From the NCBI GenBank assembly GCA_964466645.1, contig CAYXPB010000076.1:1-18033 (forward strand): 18,033 nucleotides of DNA, in the 5' to 3' direction. This document shows positions 1-8,081 of this stretch, in pieces. A program made the position numbers and the translations under genes. The notes under the pieces were generated by a model. It had not been told where the DNA came from and ran no database searches. It saw only the letters and a program-made list of their open reading frames with translations. Origin of the DNA: Acetivibrio sp964466645 (GTDB lineage: Bacteria; Bacillota; Clostridia; Acetivibrionales; Acetivibrionaceae). Position 1 is the first letter of the stretch; each line of letters begins with the position of its first letter.

Positions 1-1207
1 TGTAAAACAGTCACAAAAGTATTTTAAACAGCAGCAGGATTTTCTTGGTAATTTAAACGGCCATATTGAAGAAATGTATGGAGGTCATATAGTAGTTAAG
101 GCTTTTAATGGAGAGAAAAAGAGTATTGAAAAGTTTGATACATTTAATAGTAAACTCTATGGTTCCTCGTGGAAATCTCAATTTTTGACTAGTATTATGA
201 TGCCTCTTATGGGCTTTATAGGGAATTTAGGTTATGTGGCAATATGCCTCTTAGGTGGATATTATGCCGCAAAGAGAGTTATAAAAGTTGGTGATATTCA
301 AGCTTTTATACAATATGTACGCCAATTTACACAACCTATTTCACAGCTCGCTAATGTATCTAATATCCTTCAACAAACAGCAGCTTCAGCAGAACGTGTA
401 TTTGAGTTTTTAGATGAAGAGGAAGAGGTGCCGGAAGTTGTTGATTCAGTTAGGCCTGACAACATTGATGGTGTAGTTGAATTTAAGAATGTTCATTTCG
501 GATACAGTGAGGATGAGATTATAATAAATGATTTCTCAACTTTAGTAAAACCTGGTCAAAAGGTTGCTATTGTTGGTCCAACTGGTGCCGGTAAGACAAC
601 AATGGTCAAGCTGTTAATGAGATTCTACGATGTAAATCAGGGTTCAATCCTAATTGATGGCCATGATATAAGGCGGTTTACCCGTGAAGATTTGCGTTCT
701 ATGTTCGGGATGGTACTACAGGATACATGGCTTTATAATGGAAGTATTATGGAAAATATTCGTTATGGACGTCTTGATGCCACCGATGATGAGGTTATTG
801 CCGCAGCAAAAGCTGCCCATGTTGACAGTTTTGTTCATACTCTACCAAAAGGCTATGGCATGGAGCTTAATGAGGAAGCAAGTAATGTATCTCAAGGGCA
901 AAAACAGTTGATAACAATTGCAAGAGCAATTTTGTCCGATTCTAAGATACTTATTCTTGATGAGGCAACAAGTTCGGTAGATACCCGTACTGAGGTGCAA
1001 ATTCAAAAAGCTATGACTAATCTTATGAAAAATCGCACAAGTTTTGTAATTGCACACCGTCTTTCCACAATACGTGATGCTGATCTCATTTTGGTTATGA
1101 ATCACGGCGATATTGTAGAGCAGGGAAATCACACCGGATTGCTAGCTAAGGGTGGCTTCTATGCAAATCTTTATTACAGCCAATTTGAAATTTCAAAGGT
1201 AAGTTGA
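1..1207 (+). CDS. ABC multidrug exporter half, TM288-like permease/ATPase (5' truncated)
   Basis: The frame is open from position 2, so the gene begins outside the window; 401 C-terminal residues are visible and no start should be assigned at the internal ATG at 74. The first ~125 residues are the end of an ABC exporter transmembrane domain, with a hydrophobic stretch around 190-275. The rest is a complete nucleotide-binding domain: Walker A GPTGAGKTT (575-601), Q-loop LQDTWLYNG, signature VSQGQKQL, Walker B ILILDEATS with the catalytic Glu, and H-loop IAHRLST. The SQGQ form of the signature is usual in the TM288/YheH group of heterodimeric Firmicutes exporters, so the partner half is probably upstream. 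It should pump lipophilic compounds or lipids out of the membrane using ATP. The substrate cannot be told from sequence. Transcription ends at the hairpin just downstream. Confidence 0.93.
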   Translation, partial: VKQSQKYFKQQQDFLGNLNGHIEEMYGGHIVVKAFNGEKKSIEKFDTFNSKLYGSSWKSQFLTSIMMPLMGFIGNLGYVAICLLGGYYAAKRVIKVGDIQAFIQYVRQFTQPISQLANVSNILQQTAASAERVFEFLDEEEEVPEVVDSVRPDNIDGVVEFKNVHFGYSEDEIIINDFSTLVKPGQKVAIVGPTGAGKTTMVKLLMRFYDVNQGSILIDGHDIRRFTREDLRSMFGMVLQDTWLYNGSIMENIRYGRLDATDDEVIAAAKAAHVDSFVHTLPKGYGMELNEEASNVSQGQKQLITIARAILSDSKILILDEATSSVDTRTEVQIQKAMTNLMKNRTSFVIAHRLSTIRDADLILVMNHGDIVEQGNHTGLLAKGGFYANLYYSQFEISKVS

Positions 1208-1219
1208 TTTTAAAAATAC

Positions 1220-1265
1220 AAAGGCCAGGATTCTTTTATATATGAATCCTGGCCTTTATTATTGT
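1220..1265 (+). terminator. Rho-independent terminator of the ABC exporter gene
   Basis: A perfect 14-bp stem pairs AAAGGCCAGGATTC (1220-1233) with GAATCCTGGCCTTT (1244-1257) around a 10-nt AT loop and is followed by a T-rich tail. It starts 13 nt after the stop codon. It isolates the exporter gene from the sigma-factor operon. Confidence 0.9.
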
Positions 1266-1346
1266 TTGCATTAATATTATAAAAATATTTTTTTTACCGT
1301 TACTATGGGTAATTTAATGAGTATAATTATATAAAGCATCACTTAA

Positions 1347-1420
1347 GGTGTTTCAAAAAAATAGTTAGTCACTATATATATATAGTTCCAACCCATTAAA
1401 ATCAACTTTTTTGAAACACC
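1347..1420. repeat. 74-bp inverted-repeat element, MITE-like or insertion-sequence relic
   Basis: The 14-bp sequence GGTGTTTCAAAAAA (1347-1360) returns as a perfect inverted copy at 1407-1420. The interior contains a 16-bp palindrome, ACTATATATATATAGT (1371-1386). Terminal inverted repeats, an AT-rich non-coding core and placement between two transcription units fit a miniature transposable element or fused IS ends. No convincing target duplication is visible in the flanks (acttaa before, cattga after). It could instead be a structured RNA or a weak terminator. I cannot name the IS family. Confidence 0.5.
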
Positions 1421-1438
1421 CATTGACCAGTTATTATT

Positions 1439-1585
1439 TTGGAATCACCTAAAAAAGAATCGTACGATTTAAAAAAAGAACTATATCTTTTCAGAAAGTG
1501 TCTTATAGCCTTAAGATATAAGACTTTTGGAGTAAAAGATTTAAACTTAAAAGAACAAGCTTTTTTTGAGGAGAATAGGATATGA
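1439..1585 (+). CDS. Short ORF overlapping the sigma-factor start (48 aa, possible gene or gene remnant)
   Basis: The frame is open from a stop at 1424-1426 to TGA at 1583-1585, and its codon use is typical of this genome (AAA, GAA, TTA, AGA). From TTG at 1439 it would give a 48-residue, Lys/Glu/Leu-rich, soluble peptide starting with ESPKKESYDL after the first residue. Its stop shares an ATGA with the ATG of the sigma-factor gene, the usual geometry for translational coupling. No good ribosome binding site precedes the TTG, and the inverted-repeat element ends just upstream at 1420, so it may be the 3' remainder of a gene broken by that element. I recognise no family. Confidence 0.35.
   Translation: MESPKKESYDLKKELYLFRKCLIALRYKTFGVKDLNLKEQAFFEENRI
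1458..1469. promoter_or_regulatory. 12-bp perfect palindrome upstream of the sigma factor
   Basis: AATCGTACGATT is self-complementary and lies 113 nt before the sigma-factor start. It could be an operator half-site pair, but it also lies inside the possible short ORF. A CGTA within it resembles an ECF -10 element, and GGAATC at 1441-1446 is a poor -35 candidate with only 14 nt between, so autoregulation is possible but unproved. Confidence 0.2.
1500..1524 (+). other. Small hairpin in the sigma-factor leader
   Basis: GTCTTATA (1500-1507) pairs perfectly with TATAAGAC (1517-1524) around a 9-nt loop and is followed by TTTT. It is too AT-rich for a strong terminator. It may be chance within the possible short ORF or a weak attenuator of the sigma-factor mRNA. 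Confidence 0.2.
1568..1573 (+). promoter_or_regulatory. Ribosome binding site of the sigma-factor gene
   Basis: GAGGAG sits 8 nt before the ATG at 1582. This favours 1582 over the in-frame ATGs at 1600 and 1621, which lack comparable sites. Confidence 0.7.
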
Positions 1586-2163
1586 TTGGTGTGTTAACTA
1601 TGAACAAAGAAAGAGACAACATGTTGGTTGAAAATACCCTGAAAGGCAATATAAATTCCTTTGAGGAGTTAATAAGGTTGTATCAGGGGAAGATATTCAA
1701 TTTCCTTTCAAAAATGACGTCATCACGAGAGGACGCAGAGGAAATAACTCAGGAAGTGTTTATAAAGGTATATAAGAACCTATATAAATACAATAATAAA
1801 TGGAGTTTTTCCACCTGGATATACCGTATAGCTATAAATACTCTTAGGAGTGAGTACAGAAAAGTAAAAAATGCTAAAGATATTGACTACTACGCTACTA
1901 TACCGGAATTGCGTGCAAACTTTAGCGATTATCCTGAGATAGCCTATGAAATGAAGGAGCAGAGAGTAGAAATTATAAAACTTATAGATCAACTTAAAGA
2001 AGATCAAAAAACCGCATTACTTTTGCGCTGCATGCAGGATTTTTCCTTTAAGGAAATAGGCGATATATTAGGAATCACACCCGACGCTGCAAAGATGAAG
2101 ATACAAAGGGCTAAGCAGACCATATGCAGGAAGTATGAAAAGCTGCAAGAAAGGGGGAAATAA
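1582..2163 (+). CDS. RNA polymerase sigma factor, ECF/sigma-70 family
   Basis: This 193-residue protein has the two-domain plan of an ECF sigma factor. Region 2 covers about residues 27-94 (FEELIRLYQGKIFNFL, then DAEEITQEVFIKVYKNL and FSTWIYRIAINTLRSEYRK), which binds core polymerase and melts the -10 element. Region 4 covers about 134-186, with the helix-turn-helix FSFKEIGDILGITPDAAKMK that reads the -35 element. It lies 2 nt upstream of a membrane anti-sigma factor, the standard arrangement in which the partner holds the sigma factor at the membrane until a signal arrives. The start at 1582 is chosen from its GAGGAG site; it also overlaps the TGA of the possible short ORF as ATGA. Its regulon is not known; self-activation would be usual for the family. 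Confidence 0.92.
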   Translation: MIGVLTMNKERDNMLVENTLKGNINSFEELIRLYQGKIFNFLSKMTSSREDAEEITQEVFIKVYKNLYKYNNKWSFSTWIYRIAINTLRSEYRKVKNAKDIDYYATIPELRANFSDYPEIAYEMKEQRVEIIKLIDQLKEDQKTALLLRCMQDFSFKEIGDILGITPDAAKMKIQRAKQTICRKYEKLQERGK

Positions 2164-2165
2164 AA

Positions 2166-3563
2166 ATGAAATGCAATTTTAATGTTGAAGACCTAATTAA
2201 ATATACTGAAAATCTGCTTTCGGATGAGGATAAAGAGAGAGTTTTAGAACACTTGAATTCTTGTGAGAAATGCAGAAGACACTATGGAGTGTTGAAATTT
2301 ACGGAAACCTATGCAAAAGACAGTTTACCTTTGAGTGAGAACATTAGTAAAAATGTAATGGAGGCGATTGATATGAATAGATACAGCAAGAATAAGAAGT
2401 TTTGGCTAGGAGGGGCATTTCATAGAGCAATACTCGTTATGAAGCCAGTTTTAGCAGTGACAGCAGCAATTGTTGTGGTATCAGTTGGTGTGGCCAATTT
2501 TGGTAATTTACGAGGATTGATTTTTAATCCTAGCAGTGTGGGACCTAGTCCAACCAATTCGGTCAATAATCCGCAAAATACTAACGCAGGAGTTTTACCT
2601 GAAAGTACAAACGCAGTAATTAAAGATGCTGTAGAAAAGAAAATAGTTACACTTTATTATGCAAATTCCAATGCAGACAAAGTGGTTGCTGAGAAAAGGG
2701 AAGTTGAAATAAGTGTTGGCACACAAATAGAAAAATTAGCGTTTGAAGAATTGCAAAAAAAACCAAAAAGTGAAGGCCTGCGTGCAGCAATACCTAAGGG
2801 AACAAAACTTTTATCGGCATCAACCGAAGGTGGTATCTTAACACTCAATCTTTCTAGAGAGTTTGTTGATAACAGTCCCGGAGGAACGGCAGGAGAGTTG
2901 ATGACTTTATATTCAATAATTAATACAATGACCGAGCTGCCTGATATCAAAAAAGTGCAGTTTCTTATTGAAGGACAAAAGGAAGATATATATATACATG
3001 CTATATTTGATGAGCCTTTTGTAAGAAATGAGGAAATTATTGAGAAGGATTCAGGTAAGATGAAAGCGGAAGTTGAAGCTAGATCACAAATAGCTGTTAA
3101 CGCTATTAAAGGAAAAGATATGCAAAAGTTGGCTTCACTTGTGCATCCTGTTAAAGGGGTACTGTTTTCTCCTTATTCGCATATTAATTTGGTAGAGAAT
3201 ATGGAGTTTAAGAAAGAACAATTATCTGGCGCCTTAACCTCAGAAAAAATATACTACTGGGGAGAATTTGATGGAATAGGTGATCCAATTAAATTGACCT
3301 TTGCGCAGTATTATGAAAAGTTTGTATATGATCAGGATTTTGCTAATGCAGAAAAAATAGCTTACAATGAAGTACAGCAAGCAGGAAACACTCTTGTCAA
3401 TATTGCGGAGGTTTATCCTGAAGGCAAGTTTATAGATTACTATTTTTCAGGGTTTAACCCCGATTATGGAGGTATGGATTGGGCGAGCCTAAGGTTGGTT
3501 TTTGAAAAGTATGACGGTCAGTGGTATCTTGTATGTATAGCTCACGGACAATGGACTATATAA
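2166..3563 (+). CDS. Membrane anti-sigma factor with extracellular GerMN domain
   Basis: This 465-residue protein begins with a short zinc-finger anti-sigma (ZAS-like) domain: His29-x3-Cys33-x2-Cys36, with Cys3 a possible fourth ligand. One transmembrane helix (about 92-112) and a Pro/Asn/Ser-rich linker (about 120-150) follow. A GerMN domain (about 158-287) includes LRAAIPKGTKLL and the acidic/Gly-rich FVDNSPGGTAGE segment before a helix. A further domain of about 160 residues (305-465) ends in YDGQWYLVCIAHGQWTI and may be NTF2-like, but I cannot name it. The N terminus should bind the sigma factor encoded immediately upstream (2-nt gap), while the outer domains sense the cell wall or envelope. 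GerMN is known from the sporulation/germination protein GerM. A purine-rich AAGGGGGAAA before the ATG serves as its ribosome binding site. Confidence 0.85.
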   Translation: MKCNFNVEDLIKYTENLLSDEDKERVLEHLNSCEKCRRHYGVLKFTETYAKDSLPLSENISKNVMEAIDMNRYSKNKKFWLGGAFHRAILVMKPVLAVTAAIVVVSVGVANFGNLRGLIFNPSSVGPSPTNSVNNPQNTNAGVLPESTNAVIKDAVEKKIVTLYYANSNADKVVAEKREVEISVGTQIEKLAFEELQKKPKSEGLRAAIPKGTKLLSASTEGGILTLNLSREFVDNSPGGTAGELMTLYSIINTMTELPDIKKVQFLIEGQKEDIYIHAIFDEPFVRNEEIIEKDSGKMKAEVEARSQIAVNAIKGKDMQKLASLVHPVKGVLFSPYSHINLVENMEFKKEQLSGALTSEKIYYWGEFDGIGDPIKLTFAQYYEKFVYDQDFANAEKIAYNEVQQAGNTLVNIAEVYPEGKFIDYYFSGFNPDYGGMDWASLRLVFEKYDGQWYLVCIAHGQWTI

Positions 3564-3585
3564 AGATTTTTAATGTATATAGCAA

Positions 3586-3624
3586 AAAGGGTGTTGCACT
3601 TTAAAATAAAGTTCAATACCCTTT
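3586..3624. terminator. Bidirectional terminator between convergent operons
   Basis: GGGTGTTGCACTTT (3589-3602) pairs with AAAGTTCAATACCC (3608-3621) with one mismatch and one G-U pair, extended by A/T pairs outside. On the minus strand the stem is followed by TTTTTG, so it should stop the HlyD-end transcript well. On the plus strand the tail is only moderately T-rich. Confidence 0.7.
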
Positions 3625-3670
3625 CATATATCCCATCACACATATGTCACTACCGTCTCAACGCGGCTCA

Positions 3671-4858
3671 TTAATTGCTAAAATAGACATCTGCGGTATA
3701 ACCTGGTTTCAGTCGATAATCTGGGTCCTCAGGCTTAATAAGTACAGGAACAATACGTCTACCATTCTTTTCTATTGCAGTGTTAGGAATCTGAGTGACT
3801 GTGCCAGTAAGGGTAGTATCTGGTAAGGAAGTTGGAACAATTTCTACAGTTTCTCCTACCTCCACATTTTTGATAAACTCTTCATCCACTTCTGCGCTAA
3901 TAATAATTGAATCCACATTTATAATCTGTAGAACCCTAGTAGGTGAACCCTGAACACCTAGGTGACTTCCTTCGTTTACTGCAATATTTTGTACAATACC
4001 TTTTTCTATGTCCGAGATTATCTTGTTATCTTTCAGATATTCTTTTTGTGTCTTTCTTATCATGGCATCTAAATCAACCTGTAGAGAAGAAATACTATCT
4101 TGCTGCTGTGTTACATTTGCTGTGTTGCCTCGCTTTAGTTGGGAAAGTTGCTCCTGCTTAGATTTGAGTGCAACATTGAGTTTATTCAACTCCTCCTGTA
4201 GAGCGATTTTAATTTTCTGAAGATTCGTTTCAATATCATCCACAGCTTTTTGACGCTGATCCACTGAAGTCTTGTAAGCATCTAGTGTTGTCTTTGAAAC
4301 TGCACCAGCTTCGTATAGGCTTTGATAGTTTTCCAAATCCGTTTTTGCAGATGACAGTTCATCGTAAGCAAGATTTAAGGAATTCTTCAGTAAAACTATA
4401 TCTGCATTGGTATCGCTATGGTACTCTTTAGTTTTGCGATCAAGCTCCCTCTGTGCCTGCTCAATATCTGCCTGTAAAGCTGAAATATCCGTCTCTGCTA
4501 TGAGTAGTGCCGACTGATTTGCGGAGAGCTGATGCTCCAGTTTTTTGACAATTCCATTATATTCAGAAAGGTCAAGAGTTACTAGTGGTTGACCTAGCGT
4601 TACTTGGTCTCCTTCTTGTACCTCTACTTCCATCACTATGGAGGGAAAATCTATGTTAATATCTTTCATATGAGTATACTTTACTTCTCCCCATGCCACA
4701 ATGCCTGTGCTTTGCTCTTCTAGCAAAGAATATCCTGTATCTGTAACGGCATTCGTATCTTTTGGCCGAAATGAAATACCAAGAGTTGTAATGGTCAAGA
4801 TAAGCAACACTATTCCTATTACCACTGTTTTTTTATGAGATAAAATCCAATCTTTCAT
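3671..4858 (-). CDS. HlyD/RND-type membrane fusion protein (exporter adaptor)
   Basis: This is a 395-residue adaptor for the ABC exporter encoded upstream in the same operon. A single N-terminal membrane anchor (about residues 10-30) is followed by the first half of a lipoyl/barrel-sandwich domain (VQEGDQVTLGQPLVTLD). A long Gln/Lys/Glu-rich coiled-coil hairpin comes next (about 75-265). The second barrel half (VQNIAVNEGSHLG) and a beta-barrel domain ending in RLKPGYTADVYF complete it. An ATG at 4873 is in frame, but GGAGGAG overlaps it and sits 6 nt before the ATG at 4858, so MKDW is the likely start. In Gram-positives such proteins (for example YknX) extend the permease outside the membrane. 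It is the last gene of the operon; the terminator follows. Confidence 0.9.
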   Translation of the reverse strand: MKDWILSHKKTVVIGIVLLILTITTLGISFRPKDTNAVTDTGYSLLEEQSTGIVAWGEVKYTHMKDINIDFPSIVMEVEVQEGDQVTLGQPLVTLDLSEYNGIVKKLEHQLSANQSALLIAETDISALQADIEQAQRELDRKTKEYHSDTNADIVLLKNSLNLAYDELSSAKTDLENYQSLYEAGAVSKTTLDAYKTSVDQRQKAVDDIETNLQKIKIALQEELNKLNVALKSKQEQLSQLKRGNTANVTQQQDSISSLQVDLDAMIRKTQKEYLKDNKIISDIEKGIVQNIAVNEGSHLGVQGSPTRVLQIINVDSIIISAEVDEEFIKNVEVGETVEIVPTSLPDTTLTGTVTQIPNTAIEKNGRRIVPVLIKPEDPDYRLKPGYTADVYFSN

Positions 4859-4864
4859 AAAGAA

Positions 4865-4871
4865 CTCCTCC
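4865..4871 (-). promoter_or_regulatory. Ribosome binding site deciding the HlyD start
   Basis: On the minus strand GGAGGAG lies 6 nt upstream of the ATG at 4858 and overlaps the earlier in-frame ATG at 4873. This makes the earlier ATG an unlikely start. Confidence 0.8.
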
Positions 4872-4879
4872 ATCTATTA

Positions 4880-7195
4880 TTATTCAACACTTTTCAATGC
4901 TTCTAGCATGTCAATTTCTTGCATTTTTCTAGATAAAACACGGTTAATTAACCAAGCAAAGCATAAAGTAGTTATTACAGTAATCAGTACATCAGACAGT
5001 ACAATATTACCCATAAGGTCCATGCCCTCATCCAAGCTGCTGGCAATAATCCAAGACATGAAGCGTCCCACAGGAGTGCCAAGGACTACTCCTAAAAGTA
5101 CAGAAAAGTAATTTTCAACTAGCACCAATTTTTGAATCTCCTCATAATGGAAACCTAAAACCCGCAGGGTAGCCAAGTCTCTTATACGCTCTACAAAATT
5201 AAGAAGACTGGTATTGTATAGCACCACAAATGCTAAGGACGCACCCATAAGGATTAATGCCACTACCGCAAAATTTATTACCTCCATACTGGAGTCCAAT
5301 CCAGTTTGCAGGCTTTCCCGTGTTGCCGAATCTACTACGATATCACTTTCCAAAAACCTTTGATCTGGAGTTCCCTTCCATTGAATAAGCAGACCTGTCG
5401 GTGAGAATGCTTCGCCCAGGGATTCCCAGAAAGTATCGCTCATGTAAATACCCTGGTTCGAGGTCATATAGGCAACCCCAACTATCTGTACAGGAGCATA
5501 CCCCTTCCTAGTACGTTTGATTTGGATAATATCGCCTTGCTCTAAACCGAGGTTCTTGCCTAGCTTTCGAGTCATAAGAATTCCATTGTCAGGCATAGCA
5601 ATAGGCTCACCATCAGGGTCTTTCATATGAATCAAGGGGCTATCTTTGGTCGTAACTGTGATGGGCTCCATTTTATGCTCACCATTGGGCAGAATGATTT
5701 CAATAGCAGATTCTTGGATTTGTTGTGTAACACCATTAAGCCCTAAGCTGCTAAGATAGTAGGAATCCGTCTTTGTAGAATCTACAAGTACCTTTTGTTC
5801 GTAGGTAAATGTATTACCGTACAGCTGATCTGAAATTCCTACTAAGGTAGTTCTAACGGTCAAGGCAGCAAGAATAACGCCGACACAGCCTGTAACACCA
5901 ATGACACTCATAATAAGACGGACTTTATTTTTCAGAGTATTGCGAGCAATAAGCTTGCTGCTGAACTTTATCTTCCTCCAAAAGGAAGGAATAAGTTCCA
6001 GAAAAACACGGTTTCCCTTTTCAGGATTCTTCTCACGAAGAAGAACTGCAGGGGTATCACCCTGAAGCTTCCAGCAGGCATGAAATGAAATCCCACCTGT
6101 ACAAAGAAGAATCAGAAGTGATGCAAATAGAAAATTCCGGAAATTAATATGAAAACTAAAACTGCTAAGCATCAGCTTTAATCGGGGAACTAAAACTTTA
6201 CCAAACAGATTCACTCCAATGATAAGCCCAACTGCTGACCCAAGCACCCCAAGCATAATTCCGTAGGAAGTATAATGCCATAGAATGCTCCGCTTACTGT
6301 AGCCCAACGCTTTTAATATCCCAATTTGTGCACGCTGACTTTCAATCAGACGTACCATTGTACTCTGTGTAATCAGCGCTGTTACAAGGAAAAATAGTAA
6401 GGGAAATACCAATGAAAGTGTTCTAAACTGCTGTATACGACCATTCACACTATTTACACTAATACTATTCTCTTGCAATGTAATACCAATTAGTTCGTTA
6501 CCCATGACCTCATCTACCTTTTGTGCCACATATACAAGGTCGGCTCCGGGCCCAGTTTTCACACTGATCTGATTGTAAATTTTCTGACCGTAAGCTCTTT
6601 CCAGCACACTGGTATGGGTCATTAAAAAACCATAGGTTGACGGATCAGGAAAGACAGATGCTGTATTCTTCACAGAATAGACCTGCTCGCTGCTAAGTGC
6701 CAACCCTTCTATTGGCAAGCGAATCCATACATCGTTCAGCTTAATAGAAATAGGGTCTCCAATCTTCAAGTTATGTGCTTTAGCAAAGGAACTATCTAAC
6801 ACTACACCTTTGCTACTTTTGCTAAACCGCCCCTCCTGAAGCACAGGCTGGTCTAATATATTGTGCTCATCTAAGGCATAGATACGCAGTGTAGCCTTTC
6901 GGGGTAAGTCCGTATCTACATCCGTTGAAAAACGCTTCTCAACATGGGTAACGCCATCAATTCGTTTTATTCCCCAAAGCTTCTGCTCTGAGGGATTCAT
7001 GACCGTTACCCATAGATCGGACATATTTGTTGACTGATACATGGCATTGGCATTGTTCTGAATGGTAAACCAAATGCTATCAAGACCTGTCATGATAGCT
7101 ATCGCCAGAGTTGCCATAATAAATATGGAAATAAACTGTGCCTTTGATTTTTTCATATCTCTCAGTAGTTTTTTAAATAGTGTCCCCTCTACCAT
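4880..7195 (-). CDS. ABC transporter permease with two FtsX/MacB domains
   Basis: This 771-residue protein has a membrane helix near residues 18-40, then a large extracellular MacB-like periplasmic/core domain. The first FtsX domain (about 255-385) carries the typical RAQIGILKALGYSKRSI cytoplasmic loop. A linker and another N-terminal-like helix (about 425-450), a second extracellular domain, and a second FtsX domain (about 635-765, loop RDLATLRVLGFHYEEI) follow. It is thus about twice the size of a YknZ-like permease and may supply both halves of the channel in one chain. Its ATG lies inside the last codons of the ATPase gene (7-bp overlap), with GGAGG 7 nt upstream, so the two are translationally coupled. 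The cargo is unknown; peptides, lipids or toxins are usual for the family. Confidence 0.92.
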   Translation of the reverse strand: MVEGTLFKKLLRDMKKSKAQFISIFIMATLAIAIMTGLDSIWFTIQNNANAMYQSTNMSDLWVTVMNPSEQKLWGIKRIDGVTHVEKRFSTDVDTDLPRKATLRIYALDEHNILDQPVLQEGRFSKSSKGVVLDSSFAKAHNLKIGDPISIKLNDVWIRLPIEGLALSSEQVYSVKNTASVFPDPSTYGFLMTHTSVLERAYGQKIYNQISVKTGPGADLVYVAQKVDEVMGNELIGITLQENSISVNSVNGRIQQFRTLSLVFPLLFFLVTALITQSTMVRLIESQRAQIGILKALGYSKRSILWHYTSYGIMLGVLGSAVGLIIGVNLFGKVLVPRLKLMLSSFSFHINFRNFLFASLLILLCTGGISFHACWKLQGDTPAVLLREKNPEKGNRVFLELIPSFWRKIKFSSKLIARNTLKNKVRLIMSVIGVTGCVGVILAALTVRTTLVGISDQLYGNTFTYEQKVLVDSTKTDSYYLSSLGLNGVTQQIQESAIEIILPNGEHKMEPITVTTKDSPLIHMKDPDGEPIAMPDNGILMTRKLGKNLGLEQGDIIQIKRTRKGYAPVQIVGVAYMTSNQGIYMSDTFWESLGEAFSPTGLLIQWKGTPDQRFLESDIVVDSATRESLQTGLDSSMEVINFAVVALILMGASLAFVVLYNTSLLNFVERIRDLATLRVLGFHYEEIQKLVLVENYFSVLLGVVLGTPVGRFMSWIIASSLDEGMDLMGNIVLSDVLITVITTLCFAWLINRVLSRKMQEIDMLEALKSVE

Positions 7196-7890
7196 AGGAT
7201 TTCCTCCACATCTTTGGGGTGCTCGTTAGACTTCATCTCAGCGATTTTGCCATCTTTCATATGCAATACGGTTTGTGCCATTTCAGCAATGGGTGCATTA
7301 TGTGTTACTATAATTACCGTTTTCCCTAAATCCAGCACTACATCTCTTATGAGACGTAGTACCTTTCTGCCAGTTTCTGAATCTAGTGCACCTGTTGGCT
7401 CATCGCACAACACAATTTGTGGATTCTTTGCAAGTGCCCTTGCTATTGAAACACGCTGCTGTTCACCACCTGACAACTGACTGGGAAAATTGTGCATTCT
7501 TTTTTCTAATCCTACTCGCTGAAGTATTTCTCTTGCATCAAGTGGATCAACACAAATTTCCTCAGCAAGTTGTACATTTTCCAATGCCGTTAGGTTTGGT
7601 ACTAGATTGTAAAACTGGAATACAAAACCGATTTGTGCTCGGCGATAGTTGGTGAGTTCTCGTTCTGACATACCAGATATTTTGTGTCCATTGACAGAGA
7701 TCCGACCAGCGGTTGGCAAATCCATACCGCCTAGCAGATTGAGCACAGTAGTTTTTCCAGCACCACTCTGTCCAAGTACCACGTTGAAGGTACCTCGTTT
7801 TAGCTGAAAGCTAATACCATCCACTGCCTTAATAGTAGCATCACCAACATGATATTCTCTTTCTACGTTTTCGAACGTAATAAATTCCAT
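7189..7890 (-). CDS. ABC transporter ATP-binding protein, MacB/LolD type
   Basis: A complete 233-residue ATPase: Walker A GQSGAGKTT, Q-loop at FQFYNLVPNLTALENV, perfect signature LSGGEQQR, Walker B IVLCDEPTGALDSETG and H-loop VTHN. The DEPTGALD signature and N-terminal layout place it with MacB, LolD and YknY, which drive FtsX-type permeases by mechanotransmission rather than ordinary import. AAAGGAGG (7897-7904 on the minus strand) is 6 nt before the ATG. It is the first gene of the exporter operon, followed by the permease with a 7-bp overlap and then by the HlyD adaptor. Likely activity is ATP-driven export of a peptide or small amphipathic molecule. Confidence 0.95.
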   Translation of the reverse strand: MEFITFENVEREYHVGDATIKAVDGISFQLKRGTFNVVLGQSGAGKTTVLNLLGGMDLPTAGRISVNGHKISGMSERELTNYRRAQIGFVFQFYNLVPNLTALENVQLAEEICVDPLDAREILQRVGLEKRMHNFPSQLSGGEQQRVSIARALAKNPQIVLCDEPTGALDSETGRKVLRLIRDVVLDLGKTVIIVTHNAPIAEMAQTVLHMKDGKIAEMKSNEHPKDVEEILW

Positions 7891-8019
7891 AAGGAACCTC
7901 CTTTGCTATTAATTCTTTTATATATCTAAATATCTCTTCATAGAATTTTACAGAAATAATTCTTTAAATATCATGACTTATATAGGGCGTATCCCTCGTT
8001 GGCATTTCACCATAAATTT

Positions 8020-8048
8020 ATTATAATGACACCGTGTAGATTTTACAA
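8020..8048 (-). promoter_or_regulatory. Likely sigma-A promoter of the export operon
   Basis: Read on the minus strand: TTGTAA (8043-8048), a 17-nt spacer and a perfect TATAAT (8020-8025). Transcription would start near 8012, giving a leader of about 120 nt before the ATPase gene. It lies downstream of the five-gene cassette, so the exporter can be expressed independently. Confidence 0.6.
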
Positions 8049-8081
8049 CCATCAGATGTTTACAAAGTCTCTCATAAAGAT

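Noticed and set aside
842..1132. A 96-codon minus-strand frame inside the ABC exporter gene
   Set aside because: It is opposite the Walker B and H-loop region and has no family features; a chance shadow of the coding strand.
1412..1417. TGAAAC upstream of the sigma factor as an ECF -35 element
   Set aside because: No CGTA-like -10 occurs 16-17 nt downstream, and the TGAAAC is part of the inverted repeat.
4880..7890. Apparent higher GC in the exporter ATPase and permease genes
   Set aside because: A few sampled 60-base lines gave about 45-48% against 33-37% in the cassette, but the HlyD gene and parts of other genes overlap these values; a full sliding-window calculation is needed before claiming transfer.
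7891..8019. Riboswitch or attenuator in the export operon leader
   Set aside because: Only a 4-bp AGGG/CCCT pairing is visible; no known riboswitch core or terminator could be recognised.
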